A stretch of 64,000 bases of DNA from Halocafeteria seosinensis (taxonomy: Eukaryota > Sar > Bigyra > Bicosoecida). The stretch is taken from assembly GCA_001687465.1 (NCBI GenBank), contig LVLI01000279.1:41768-105767 (forward strand). Reading direction: 5' to 3'. The notes under the pieces were generated by a model. It was given only the letters and a program-made list of their open reading frames with translations. It ran no database searches and was not told the DNA's origin. The number at the start of each line of letters is the position of its first letter. Positions within the stretch are counted from its first letter, which is position 1. The position numbers and the translations under genes were made by a program. Of the stretch, positions 27,101 to 39,300 are shown one piece after another.

Positions 27101-28655
27101 GCATGAGGAACGTACTGCTATGAGGTTGACTGATTTGAGAGTGGAGAACGGTACAATGTCTCCCGAGGAAGGCGGTTTGGAGAAAGAAGAGAAAAAGAAC
27201 TCAACCTCAGAACGTGTAGAAAAATTGGAAGGAGACATACGGATGCGGCTGCAGGATCGCCATATTTTAGAGCTTCTGGAAATTGAAAAGCAGTTTGCAA
27301 ACAAATTAGAATCGGCTTTGAAGAGGTTTTGTCCATATGACATCCAGGCTAATAACTCAGCTCAAAAGAAGCTGGAAGACTTGAATTTCTCGATCAGGTA
27401 CCAGCAAAAAAGATTGGGACAAATCGGCAAGACCGACAAGCAACTCGCCCAGGAGAGTATTGAAGAAGATCTGGAAACGGAGTTGCACAGTGATCTTCAA
27501 AAGATTGAGAATGAGTACCTTCAGGATGTTGCAGAGAAGGAGAAACGGCTACAGAAAGAGGCGAAACGAAGAAAAGATGAGGCTGAGAAGCAAAGGCAAA
27601 GGCTCATAGAGGAAACGGCAGCAGAAAACGAAAACGTGAGGGCGAGGATTTTACAAGACTTTGAGAAAGAGCAAGAACGACTAGACTTCAAGCAGAATGA
27701 AGAGAGGCGGAGGCAGCAAGAAAAAATGAAGGTAGCTTTAAGGAAGAAGCGCCAGCGAGCTATTGAGAGGAAGAAGAAAGAAAAAAGGAGTACTGCAGCT
27801 CGGCAAGTGTCGACATCAACGGGCGGTGCTGTTGGGCCTACTACTCCAGAAAAGGAAAAAGGTCCCGTTGCTGAGACAACGAAGACTAAAACCATGACCG
27901 AAAACTTTGTCGTTCCACCGTTGGTCGACCGTGCGAGTAATGCTGATACGAATGCCAGGACTCTAACGTCTCCATATGAAAAGACAAGTCCAGTGTCTGG
28001 TGGCTCGTTTATCATGACAGGTAGGAGTAAAATGGACAAACGAAGTTCGGGAAGCCCTGCGTCTCTTGATGGTGTGTTAGAGAAGCATAGACTCTCGCGG
28101 TACGTTGACGCATTTGCATCTAGGCTCTCAAAAATTGAAGAAGCTGTGCAGCAGCTTATCGAGCCATTTGTTCCTGCTGACTCGAACGAGGAGCAGGTGG
28201 GTCCGATTATCGTGATGAACGAAGAAGAATTGATAGAGAAGAGTCGTTTAAATTTTAGAGCACTGGTTACAGCTTTCTGTTACGTCCAGCGTACTCATCC
28301 AGAGCTGAAAAACATTCGGTTGGCAGTATGCTCCTCTGGTTCGACGGGAGTCAAGAAAGAACTACCAGATTGTTTTTATAGCCACGAAAAGGAGTTAATC
28401 CTAGTGGACAAAGCAGTCATGGAAGACTTGGATGACGTCCTTCACATGGTTCCGCTTACAGTTGTAAGGGCAAAGTTATACCCAGCAAGTGTTCAAAAGA
28501 CTGACCCACTGGTTCCACAAATACGGAAAGAGCTAATGGCTGGTATTTTTAATAGCCATGGACTCAAGAGTTTACATGATCGACTTATATCATCGGGTGG
28601 CACGAGTTTGGAAAATCGCCTACAGAAGTACAAAGCGTGGAGTGAGGTGGATTGA
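12186..28655 (+). CDS. Giant Cys-repeat transmembrane protein A (GCC2/GCC3-type, mucin-like N-terminus, helical tail)
   Basis: Ten exons: 12186-12223, 12311-12450, 12540-13334, 13407-13445, 13505-14317, 14377-14619, 14686-14886, 14947-15446, 15508-15704, 15764-28655 (5,285 aa). The first splice builds a signal peptide (MSARIVLVILG, then CLLALLP). Residues about 35-278 are mucin-like Ser/Thr repeats. Residues 279 to about 3635 are tandem Cys modules of the CPPGTF..C..CPAGYYC type (GCC2/GCC3, ephrin-receptor-like) with many N-x-S/T sites. An EGF-like stalk (PSDGQCICKGGYE), a possible cupredoxin-like domain (about 3849-3935) and one transmembrane helix (about 3967-3988) follow. The cytoplasmic part has long charged helices (about 4568-5001) and a C-terminal domain (about 5095-5281). 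The likely form is a type I surface protein; the ligand is unknown. Intron 14620-14685 is a multiple of three, so its removal is inferred. Confidence 0.8.
12608..12835 (+). repeat. 114-bp tandem repeat coding 38-aa mucin-like units
   Basis: Two 114-bp units (12608-12721 and 12722-12835) encode near-identical Ser/Thr-rich blocks sharing TPSSTQS and STASGSVTTSV. They lie in the stalk between the signal peptide and the first Cys module of giant protein A, a usual place for O-glycosylated spacers. Confidence 0.85.
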
Positions 28656-30365
28656 AGGAAAGCTAATGCACATCACAAACGTTCGAATCCGTCTCTGTAC
28701 CAACAGTTGCAGCTGCTCCACGACGGCTTTTCGAGTAAGTGCTGTTGCAGGCATATAACTTGGGGACGTTCAGTTTCGGAGCAATGCTTATGGAACGAAG
28801 CATCCTCCATTGCCTCCAGAATGCTACCATCGAACGGATTGTCTTCAAGTCCCCTTTCGTACTTCTCGTGGGTTGTCTTGGGGCCATCAAGTGAGCCCTT
28901 CATTTTGAAAGAGGGTTCTTCGTCTGTTCCGTCTTTCCTTTCACAGTAGAAGAACTGGAATAAACGGCGCACTCCATCCACATCGCCAATAGGTACTCTG
29001 TTTGGGTTAGTACGAAAGCTGTCCGCTTCGCTTCTGTTGTCACACATGGTCGCTCTCCACGATGGGTCATTCTTGCCGCATCTTTGGTCCATCAGAGGCT
29101 GGCATCGACTTAAACCTGCACACAGAACTGAAGAGTTGCTAGCACAGGGAAGAATTGGCCAATGCTGCTCTCATTCTCACCACTAATGAAGTAGTTCTCC
29201 TCAACATTGAATCCCGGTATATTGAGTGCTTTCACGATATTTTTCGCCTGTAGCTCCCTGTGCAGTAGCCGTAGTAAGCATTTCTCTCTGTTAACACTAC
29301 GATAGTTAACATAAATCGAATCGCTTACTTTCGTATGATTCTCGACTCAACCTCGTGCGCGTTGACGGCCGCTACGAACCACAGTAAAATTGAGTAGCGC
29401 AACATGGTTGCTGGTTCAGTGTTGAGCTATAGTCATCCTCCAGTTTATCTAGTTATTCAAGGCATCTACTGACTGCTTTGATCCGAACAACAATATCATC
29501 GGTGTTGTTAATACATGGTCATATGACGTGCCAAAACGTTGGCTTGAAGTTGCCACCACAGTTGAAGCAACGATATCAGTAGGATCAAAGGAACCCCGGG
29601 AATACATTATCTGTTGCGGTTAAGTCGACCAAGCAGATTGGTAATGTTGTCACTGATACAACGCTTGCCGTACAATCTTTACAGTATGCCCATATGTTGT
29701 ACCCAGCTTCCTGAACACGTTTCACGGAAATCGACGGGAATCGCAGTTTGCATGCATGCATGTATCTTAGTCTTTGATTTGAGGTGAAACTATTCACAAT
29801 GTCATCTTAGTTGCAACTTCTTGCCCCAGCGGCCAATTTGTGCGATTCCTCGGAATTCCTGCGACTGACCAGTGGACTGGCTATCACCACGTCCAGCTTC
29901 ACACGTTGAAGTTCGTTCGGAAGCCAGTCCCACACCTGCTTAATGCCATCTACAGAGTTTGTATTGCCTATTTATCGGGGATCACTTGTAGAAGAGTGCG
30001 TGGCACTTCTGTATGGCATCACGTAGTTGAGATATAGAGCTGCTGCCTTGTAATAAGGCTATTAAAGAGCTCAAAATCTCCCCCCGACGAGGTATTTTAT
30101 TGAGGTATACATGCATGCCTATTGTTTAACATTTACTCATACAATTAAGGGAAAAACGAAATTAATGCGCTTTTTGGAATTCACTAGCTAATAGAAAAGA
30201 CTTGCCCTTGGAAACCGAAAAAAGAGAGAGCGACACATCGCTGGAATTCATACTTACGTGGGAGCCTCTTGGCCCCCTTCAACACAAATTTATCCCTCGA
30301 TCCCTTCGCACTGCTCATCGAGCTCGACGATCGGGGCTTGCTACATTAAGGAAAAAGTGCACACC
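28656..30365. other. Spacer between the two giant genes
   Basis: These 1.7 kb separate the two same-strand giant genes. They contain one weak minus-strand frame (listed separately) and short protein-like stretches on the minus strand near 29585-29797 (CKLRFPSISVKRVQEAGYN) with no recognised family. The promoter of giant gene B must lie in the right part. No tRNA, LTR or terminal inverted repeat was seen. Confidence 0.45.
28673..29092 (-). CDS. Possible hypothetical protein or coding relic (139 aa)
   Basis: An ATG-started minus-strand frame of 139 aa has a charged, protein-like composition (blocks such as DVDGVRRLFQFFYCERKDG). It ends 17 bases past the stop of giant gene A, convergent with it. 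I do not recognise a domain. The surrounding minus strand has further short protein-like pieces, so this may be part of a decayed gene or mobile element rather than a working gene. Splice partners were not found. Confidence 0.25.
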   Translation of the reverse strand: MDQRCGKNDPSWRATMCDNRSEADSFRTNPNRVPIGDVDGVRRLFQFFYCERKDGTDEEPSFKMKGSLDGPKTTHEKYERGLEDNPFDGSILEAMEDASFHKHCSETERPQVICLQQHLLEKPSWSSCNCWYRDGFERL

Positions 30366-33300
30366 ATGAGCGAGGAGGGAAGAAAAATGCGAGGGGGGTT
30401 TCTCAGCTTGGCTGTCGTAGTTTCTCTAGCGCTTGTACACACGGTAGATGCGTCCTTCCCAACTTGCCCAGCAGGGTATGAATGCCCTCGGACAACCAAC
30501 TCCACATCAGATGCTCTGGATGGAAATTGTATCGTAGAGGTTGAGCCTCTACCCTGCTCCAATGGGACGTATTCCCTAGAAGGTATGATACTTCCTGCCA
30601 TCTCGTGTAATGCTGCTATCCTTGTTGACCGAAATCTCTATCTTCTGTTTCTGTCCAGGAATGAATATTTGTGTTGCGTGCCCCGCGGGACACTCATGTG
30701 CTTCAGTGAGCGATTCGCCGAAACCCTGCCCTCGAGGGAAGTTCAGCGTCGGTGGTGAGATGTTTTGCACGGAGTGCTCCGCCGGCTTTTTCTCAAGTGT
30801 TAACGGGAGTGCATTTTGCTCAGTATGTCCTTCCGGATACCAGTGTGAAGATCCGAGGAATGAGCCGGAGTCATGCACGCCGGGAGAATTCTCTCAAGCG
30901 GGGTCCATCTCTTGCCAAAATTGTAGTGAAGGATCGTTTGCTGCAGAGGCTACGTCTGCGTTCTGTAGTCCCTGTCCACTGGGACATTTCTGCCGCTCAG
31001 GTTCTTCTACTCCCTCCCCATGTCCGAATGGGTCTGTAAGCGTCGGTAACCAAGCTTCCTGTATAACTTGCTCTGTTGGAACGACGACACCATTGATCTT
31101 AGAAGAGCTAGGTCTGATTGAACACTCAAGGAATGACCGCTGTGTATCTTGCCCTCAAGGCTACCAGTGTGAGGACCCATCCTCTCCCGTCCTCTGCCCC
31201 TTGGGATCTTATAGTTTCCAAGGCGATACGAGTTGCTCAACGTGTCCTCGAGGACTATTTTGCCCAGATCCCCTTTCGCTACCGCAGCACTGTCCCGTAG
31301 GTACATTTTCCTCTTTTGGGAGCCCAAACTGCACGGTTTGCCCCGCGGGCTTTGGTTGCCTGAACCCAACAGAACCTCCGGTCGCATGCGAAGAAGGAGA
31401 ATATTCTCAAGATGGCGACTTCCGATGCTTCAACTGTCCACCTGGTTACTTCTGTAATACCACTTCGTCTCGCCCATTTCCTTGTCTGGAGGGTGAATAC
31501 TCGTTTAGTGGGTCCACACAGTGCACTGAGTGCCCCTCCGGGCACGCATGCTTGAGCATATCGCACTCGCCTGTGAAGTGTCCCACAGGAACCTACAGTT
31601 TGGAAGGTGAAATTAGCTGTAGTGACTGTCCAAGAGGGTTTGAGTGTCCAACGACAGAGTTACCTCCGAAGGAATGCCTGAACGGAACGTATTCTACTGG
31701 AAGGCAACCTTGGTGTTACTTGTGTCCGTCAGGCTTTGCATGCGGATCAACTAGCGAAATGCCGAAGTTCTGCCCTCCGGGAACGTTCAGTCATGCCGGT
31801 GAAACAGCCTGCACCCCGTGTACTCCTGGATATTTTTGTCCTTCTCAAAGGTCGAATCAACAAGTTGAATGTGAGCCGGGAACGTATTCAAGCGCCAACG
31901 CTACGTCATGTGAGGTATGTCCAGCGGGGCACTTTTGTCCAAATGCTACCATTGAGACTCCGATTCCATGCCCTACGGGATCATACTCAATGCAAGGGAG
32001 TGCAACTTGCCAGCAATGCCCCAGTGGGTTCGAATGCTCAGTCAACGGTTCTACGTTGAAAAGTTGTGAGCTGGGCCAACACAGTACAGAAGGTGAAATG
32101 ACGTGCAGAGATTGTGATGCTGGGTACAAGTGCCCCCTTGGCGGTATCATGACGCCATGCCCCAATGGCACGTATGCTTTTCCTCGATCGATAACTTGCC
32201 GGGACTGTCCACCCGGATGGAAATGTCCTACGCCTGCAGTCTCTGACGACGCCGATTTCGGGGAACCTTGCCCGGTAGGCTATTTTTCTGTTGGCCGTCA
32301 AGTCTCATGTACACCGTGCCCTGCTGGGTACAGGTGCTTTAGTTCCCAGTCGAGTCAAATGTCGTTGTGCTCCCAGGGGTATGTCTCCGGTGTGGGGAGG
32401 ATGCATTGCGAGGCATGTGATGCGGGTAAAGAGTGTCCGTCTCCTGCGAACGAGTCTATTGCATGCCCGTCTGGTACATTCGCGCCCGAAGCTAGCTCCA
32501 AGTGTCAGCCGTGTCCTCGCGGATACTATTGTGAAGCGGCAGCGATCGACCCTGTGCCGTGTCCTCGGGGATCTTTCTGTCCGACGAATAGTTCGTCTCC
32601 AAGAAATTGCACTGACGGTTACGTCTGCCCTGCTCGTTCCCACGAAGACCGTCCTGTTGGCGGACTGTGCCCTGTTGGCGGGTTTTGTTCACGTGGAATA
32701 TTTACTCCCTGTCCCGCTGGTACGTATGGGAGCCGCACGGGCGCCATAACGGAAGATGAGGGTTGTAGCTTGTGTCCTGCTGGCTACTATTGCAACTCTG
32801 GAAGCATCTTTGAGTCAATATTTCCATGCAGACCAGGTCACTTCTGCCCGAATGGCTCAGACTCAGAGACGGCTTGTCCGGGTGGCACCTTCAACGAACT
32901 GCCTCTCGCAACAGATGAAGTGTGGTGCAAGAATTGTGCACCGGGATTCTACTGTCCGGAAGCCTCTGTGGATCTGAACCGTATTTGCCCCGCTGGTCAT
33001 TACTGTGAAGCTTCTGTTTCTGAACCGACTCCTTGTGAGGGCGGTACGTTTGGAGGTTTACGAACGGGTTTGGAGGCACAGAGCTCTTGCTTCAACTGTA
33101 CGCATGGAAGCTACTGTCCTGGAGATGGGACACCCACCCCCAATAGGTGCTCTCCTGGAACGTACAATCCCTTAGCCGGTGCGGATAGCCCTGATGATTG
33201 TGTTAAATGTGACGCTGGATGGTATTGCCCAACGTATGGAATGTCCTTCTTAGTTCACCGCTGTCCTCCAGGGCATTTCTGTGTAGAAGGACAAGAGCTA

Positions 33301-36300
33301 GGTACGGAGAATCCATGTCCTGATGGTACATTCAGTGATGCATTCGGTAATGCAATGGAGGGCAATTGTCAAGATTGCCCTGTCCGGAGAACGTGTGCGC
33401 CAGGGACAGGAGGGTCCATTCGTCCGCAGCCGTGCGTTCCCGGGTATTTTTGTCCAGGAGGTAGTGGTGACTCAAGTCCTGGAGCCGGGAATAGGCGGCA
33501 AAGTCCTCCTTTGAGTGGTCCCAAAACCTCTATAATTGGTTGTCCCCCTGGTACGTACTCCCCCTTTGACAATCTGGCATCTGAAAACGAGTGTTTGGAA
33601 TGTCCTGCGGGATGGTATTGCTCTGGTAATGAAGAAGAAATTTCTGGACCATGCAATCCTGGATATTACTGTCCCTTCGGTACATCGCACCCAGACTATT
33701 TCCCCTGCCCAACCGGTACGTTTTCGGATAAGACGAATTTGACGCATCCTGAGCAGTGCCAGGTCTGCCCCGAAGGTCATTACTGTCCAACTGCTGCAAC
33801 CAGCCCACTTCCCTGCCCCGCGGGTTTCTACGCCAATGTAACCGGGGTAGAAGCCACTCCCTCAGACCACCATAAGTGTTTGCCTTGTCCAGCCGGATAT
33901 AAGTGTGATGGCACGAATAAGTTTGGAGATAGTGGTACAACTGAGCCGGTACCGTGTGGAACGGGATATTATTCGGAGCAAGAACAAGAAGCTTGCACGT
34001 TGTGCCCAGTGGGGCATTATTGCGACTCCAATGCGACAACTGCGTATTCAATGGACGAAAACGTTTGTCCTGCTGGACTGTTCTGTCCAGAGGGGTTAGG
34101 CAAAACTCCAGAGCTCACGAACGAACCTTGTCTTCCTGGCTTTTATTGTGAAGAAGGGGCGTCTAATATGACCGAATGCAGTGCAGGTACATACATGCCC
34201 CATAGTGGTGCTGCGTCAAAAGCTGACTGCCTGATATGCCCGCCTGGATATTACTGTTTTGCGGGAAGCAGTTCTACTTCAGGGGAGTGTTCTCCCGGTC
34301 ACTATTGCCCTATCGGGTCATCCTCTCCCGCGGAAGAAGATTGCGCCCCGGGATTGTACCGCTCATTTGGAGGAGGAAGGAACCAAACAGACTGTGGAGC
34401 ATGTCCTTCAGGGTCGTTTTGTGAAGGAGGGACTGCAGTCCCCAGTACATGCCCTCCGGGTAAGTATTGCGTCACAGGCGTTGCGGTTCCAGAGAGCTGT
34501 CCTCCAGGCACATTTAGTAACCGCACCGGCGTCCGTCGGGTAGAAGATTGCACAGAATGTACACCCGGTTTTTTCTGTGAAACATCGGGACTCATTGAGC
34601 CGACCGGCCAATGCTTTGCGGGCTATTATTGCTTTGCCGGAAGCACAACACCGACCCCAAGAAGCAATGCCTCCTCATGTGCTTTATCTGATGATGAAAC
34701 TCCCTTTGGTGGTTTATGCCCCCGTGGTGGATTTTGTCCGGAGGGCTCCACGCAGCCACTCTCGTGTCCATCGGGCACGTTTAGTAACGTTACTGGTGCG
34801 TCCTCAGCGTCTGATTGTATTCCTTGCATTCCTGGCAGCTTTTGTCAAGGTAGCAGCAATCCTTTTCCGAGTGGACTTTGTGATCCTGGATTCTACTGCC
34901 CAGCTGGATCAAATAGCTCGAAACAGCAGGATACACCAGCTGGTTACTTCACGGAAGCTGGAGCACCTGCACCTGTGGCATGTCCTCCCGGCACTATCAA
35001 CTCTCAGATACAACAGTCCTCTTGTTCTCCATGTCCGGAACGCCGGTACTGCTCGTCCGCTGCTACAGTCTCGGCGCCATTATGCCCTGTTGGAAGCTAT
35101 TGTCCCGAGGGTTCTGTGGACCCAACCCCTTGTCCACGGGGAACGTTAAACACACAAACTGGATTATTTAATTCGAGCGAATGCACTCTTTGTCCCCCGG
35201 GAATGCATTGTAGCGAGGTGAACTTGACGAACCCGGTCGGTCCTTGTTTAGAAGGCTTCTACTGTGAGCAGGGTGCCCCAGTGCCGAATCCAGATGCAAG
35301 CTTTGTTAGTCAAGGCATTGGTGGGCCGTGTCCTCAGGGGTATTACTGCCCTACTGGGACCAAATCAAGGTTTGCTTGGCCGTGCCCTCCGGGGACATAC
35401 AATCCCACTGTAGGAGCTCCCAACTCCAGTTTTTGCTTACAATGTCCCCCAGGCTTCTTCTGCAACTCTTCAGGAATCAGCAGCCCCTCTGGAGGGTGCA
35501 CAGAAGGATACTTCTGTTCTGGAGGCACCATACACGCCAGACCAGTGAATGATAACGGAGATGTATGTCCAAAGGGTACCTTCTGCATTGGCACTAACGC
35601 CGAACCACGCGTGTGTCCTGATGGTACGTATACGAACACTACAGGTAACTCATACTGCCAAGACTGCCCTCCCGGGCGTTTCTGCCAGTCTAATCATCCT
35701 GCTGACCCTCAAGTATGTCCTCACGGGACGTACTGTCCAGGTGGTATTGGGCAATACTTACCAGAATGCCCTCCTGGTACAATTGGCTTGAATGATGGGC
35801 TCACCAACGTTGAAGATTGTTCGCTGTGCCCCGCGGGCAAATTTTGCAGCGAGTTTGGCAAAAAAGTTCCTAGTGGCAATTGTGGTCCGGGTTTCTTTTG
35901 TGCACGTGGTGCACTGGATGAACAGGGGCGTACTTCTCAAGAAAACAGTAGCAATGGCATTTCTGATGAGGCTACTCTTTGTCCGATAGGGCATTATTGC
36001 CCGGAGGGAACACAGTACCCGCATCCTTGTCCCAACGGCACATTTTCTAGTGTGGCTGGTAACAGCCACGTCAGCGAGTGCTCACTTTGTAGCCCTGGAT
36101 ATGCGTGCACGGTTCAGGGTTTACCATCTCCAAACGAGGTTTGCCGAGAACAATACCAGTGTTTCTATGGCAATGATGCTCCTTCACCCACAATTGGTAT
36201 TGTCGAGCTCAATGTTACTCTTCTTGAGGAAATGGATATAGTTCAAGTTATGGGAACTCCTCTTGTTGATGAACGCAAAGTCGGTGGTGGCTTGTGTCCC

Positions 36301-39300
36301 AAGGGTCACTTCTGTCCGAACGGCACCAGCGTAGCTCCCGAATGCCCAGCAGGTACGTTCAGCAACTCTGAAGGGAGCGTCCAATGCGATGTATGTTACA
36401 GCGGCTACTACTGTCCCCCCGGCACTGTTGAACCAACTTTGAAGTGTCCAAGAGGACACTATTGCCCGGAAGGGACACAGACACCTTTTGGGAACCCATG
36501 TCCGGAAGGAACGTTCTCCAACCAGACTGGCTTGACCAATTCAACGCAGTGTCGAAAATGTTCCGGAGGACACTATTGTGGTGGCGTTGGATTGACAACT
36601 CCGAGTGGTTTGTGCAATGCTACTTTCTTCTGCAAGGGTGGGGCAACAACTGCAGTGCCTACCGATGGATTAACGGGTGATAAATGCCAGAGAGGCGAAT
36701 TCTGCTCCGAAGGAACAGTGGTGCCTGGATTCTGCGAACCAGGAAAATATTGCGATGAAGGTGGCATCCAGGGTGACTGCTCTGCAGGTTACTTCTGTAG
36801 ACAGGGCTCTCCCATAGCAACCCCGACGACAGAGAGTAACTCAAGAGGCTCGGTAGGAGGGATATGTCCTCCGGGATTTTACTGCCCTGTCGGCTCTGCG
36901 GCCCCGATCAGTTGTCCCCCATCCACGTTTTCCAATAGCACAGGCAATGCCGAAGTCCACGATTGCCAGAGCTGTCCTCCTGGATACACCTGTCAAGTGG
37001 CTAATTTAACGAATCCGGATTCGCTTTGTCCAGATGGGTTCTTTTGCCCTGGCGGTGTAGGAGAATTGGATGAGCATTTATTGTGCCCACCAGGATCCTT
37101 TTGCCCCAGGGGATCTGAGTTTCCCGCAGCTTGTCCGAGTGGTACCTACCAACCGGACCGCGGAGAGGGCAGCTGTTTATCGTGCCCCGCAGGGTTTTTC
37201 TGTCCCAGGAACACCTCAATAGCAATTGACTGTCCTCTAGGCAGTTATTGTCCTCCTCAAACAAGTTTTGCTAGGGAACACCTTTGTCCTAATGGAACGT
37301 TTGGTAATGCAACCAATCTACTTGACGAAGACAATTGTAGCCTTTGTTTGCCTGGAATGTTCTGTGACAGGGAAGGGCTGACATCTCCGACAGGAAATTG
37401 CTCTGCTGGTTTCTACTGTGTGAGCGGATCGGATTCACCAGCCCCTGTTGATGGTCAACGCTCCAGTTACGTGTGTAATGTTTTCGATTGCTCCCTGAAA
37501 GAAATGGCGATCTTCGGCACGAACACAAACGATTCAATTAGTGGAGATATTTGCCCTCCAGGCCACTACTGTCCCGTGGGCTCCTCTTTCCCGAACCCGT
37601 GTCCATCGTCAACATTTCGGAACATCTCTTTCGGTACTGCGATAGATGACTGCTTTCCGTGCACTCCCGGCTTTGTGTGCCCTTCTAATGGTACTATGGA
37701 ACCGACAGAACCTTGTCCCGCAGGGTACTTTTGCACGGAAGGAATGGCGTACGTCGGGGACAGAAGCATCTGCCCTTCTGGTCACAGATGTCCTGAAGGT
37801 GTAGCTTCTCCATTGGCGTGCCTTCCTAGTACGTTTCAGCCCAATAATGGTTCCTCGAGTTGTTTTCCGTGCCCTGCCGGCTACGCTTGTGGAAATGTGG
37901 CGATGACTAGCCCTCTACCTTGCCGTGGTGGACACTACTGTCCTATGAAATCGATTTCACAGCAGGAGAGGACTTGTCCACCAGGGACGTTTAGTAACAG
38001 GAGTCGGCTCGAAAACTCAACGGAGTGCGATCTCTGCGCTCCCGGGCATTTTTGCGGAACTGCGGGGCTTGAAGAGCCCACCGGTGATTGTTCCCCCGGG
38101 TATTTTTGTGTGCTCGGCGCTGAAGCTCCTTCGCCGAGGGGCACGACTCTGTGGGATAACGATGCTAGGCCTCCGGTCATCGTCGGGGGTAACATTTGCC
38201 CGGCAGGAGCGTTTTGCTCACGAGGAAGCTCGGCTCCGTCCTTGTGTCCCCCGGGGACGTTTAATAACGCCACCGGAGTTTCTACCGGTTGTAACAACTG
38301 TACTCCAGGGTACCTTTGCGAAAACAGCGGTCTTCAAACACCTTCCTCGCTGTGTCCAGAGGGCTTCTACTGCCCTGGAGGAGATTCACGGGCTCGCTTC
38401 GTCTGTAAACCAGGCTTCGCGTGCCCTGCAGGGGCGGCAATGCCAATCCCATGTGATCCTGGGAGCTACCAGAATGCTTCAACAATGGGCGTGTGTAACA
38501 TTTGTCCCTCAGGATACTTTTGCAACGCGCAATCAGTGGAGCCAGAGATATGCCCGAAGGGATACTATTGTCCTCAAGGGACAGGCAATGGCACTCAGCA
38601 CCCGTGCCCTTCAGGCACGTATGGAGCGCATTTCGGAATAGAGAGATCATCTCAATGCAACGACTGTCCTCCAGGTTACTTTTGCAGCCAACACGGTATG
38701 AGCTCTCCTAGCGGACTGTGTGGCCCCGGACATTATTGCTTGAAGCGGGCAACAAGCCCGACCCCCGATGACAATGTTACCGGAGGTATATGCGATGCAG
38801 GGTTCGTATGTGAATACGGAGTGTGGAGTCCAAGACCGATTCCAGGTGCCAATGTGTCTCACTTTCTTCAGTCTGGCTTCCCCTGCCCTGCTGGGTCTTT
38901 CTGCTTGAGTGGCTCGTCAGTTGCCCATCCGTGTCCTCCTGCCACCTACCAACCTCTCATAGGAAGTGATGATTGTCTTGATTGTCCCGGTGGATTCTTC
39001 TGCCCCAACAATACTGCCGAGCCGGAACCCTGCCTCCTTCTACACTTTTGTCCTCCCAGAAGCGCACTCCCTACCAGATGTCCAAATGGGACGTTTGGAA
39101 ATGTAACTGCTCTTGTGCATGCTGAGCAGTGCACTATGTGTCCCCCAGGAAAATACTGTGTCGACGGGGATGTCTCAGGAGATTGTTTTCCCGGATATTA
39201 CTGTAATGGAGGTTCTGACGATCCACGAGATGACGTATGTCTCCAGAATCATTACTGTCCCGCCGGCACAACATCTCCTATCAAGTGCCCCCCAGGAACG

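Noticed and set aside
28671-28700. gttcgaatcc resembles a tRNA B box
   Set aside because: The flanking bases do not pair as a T arm, and no acceptor, D or anticodon arms are found upstream.
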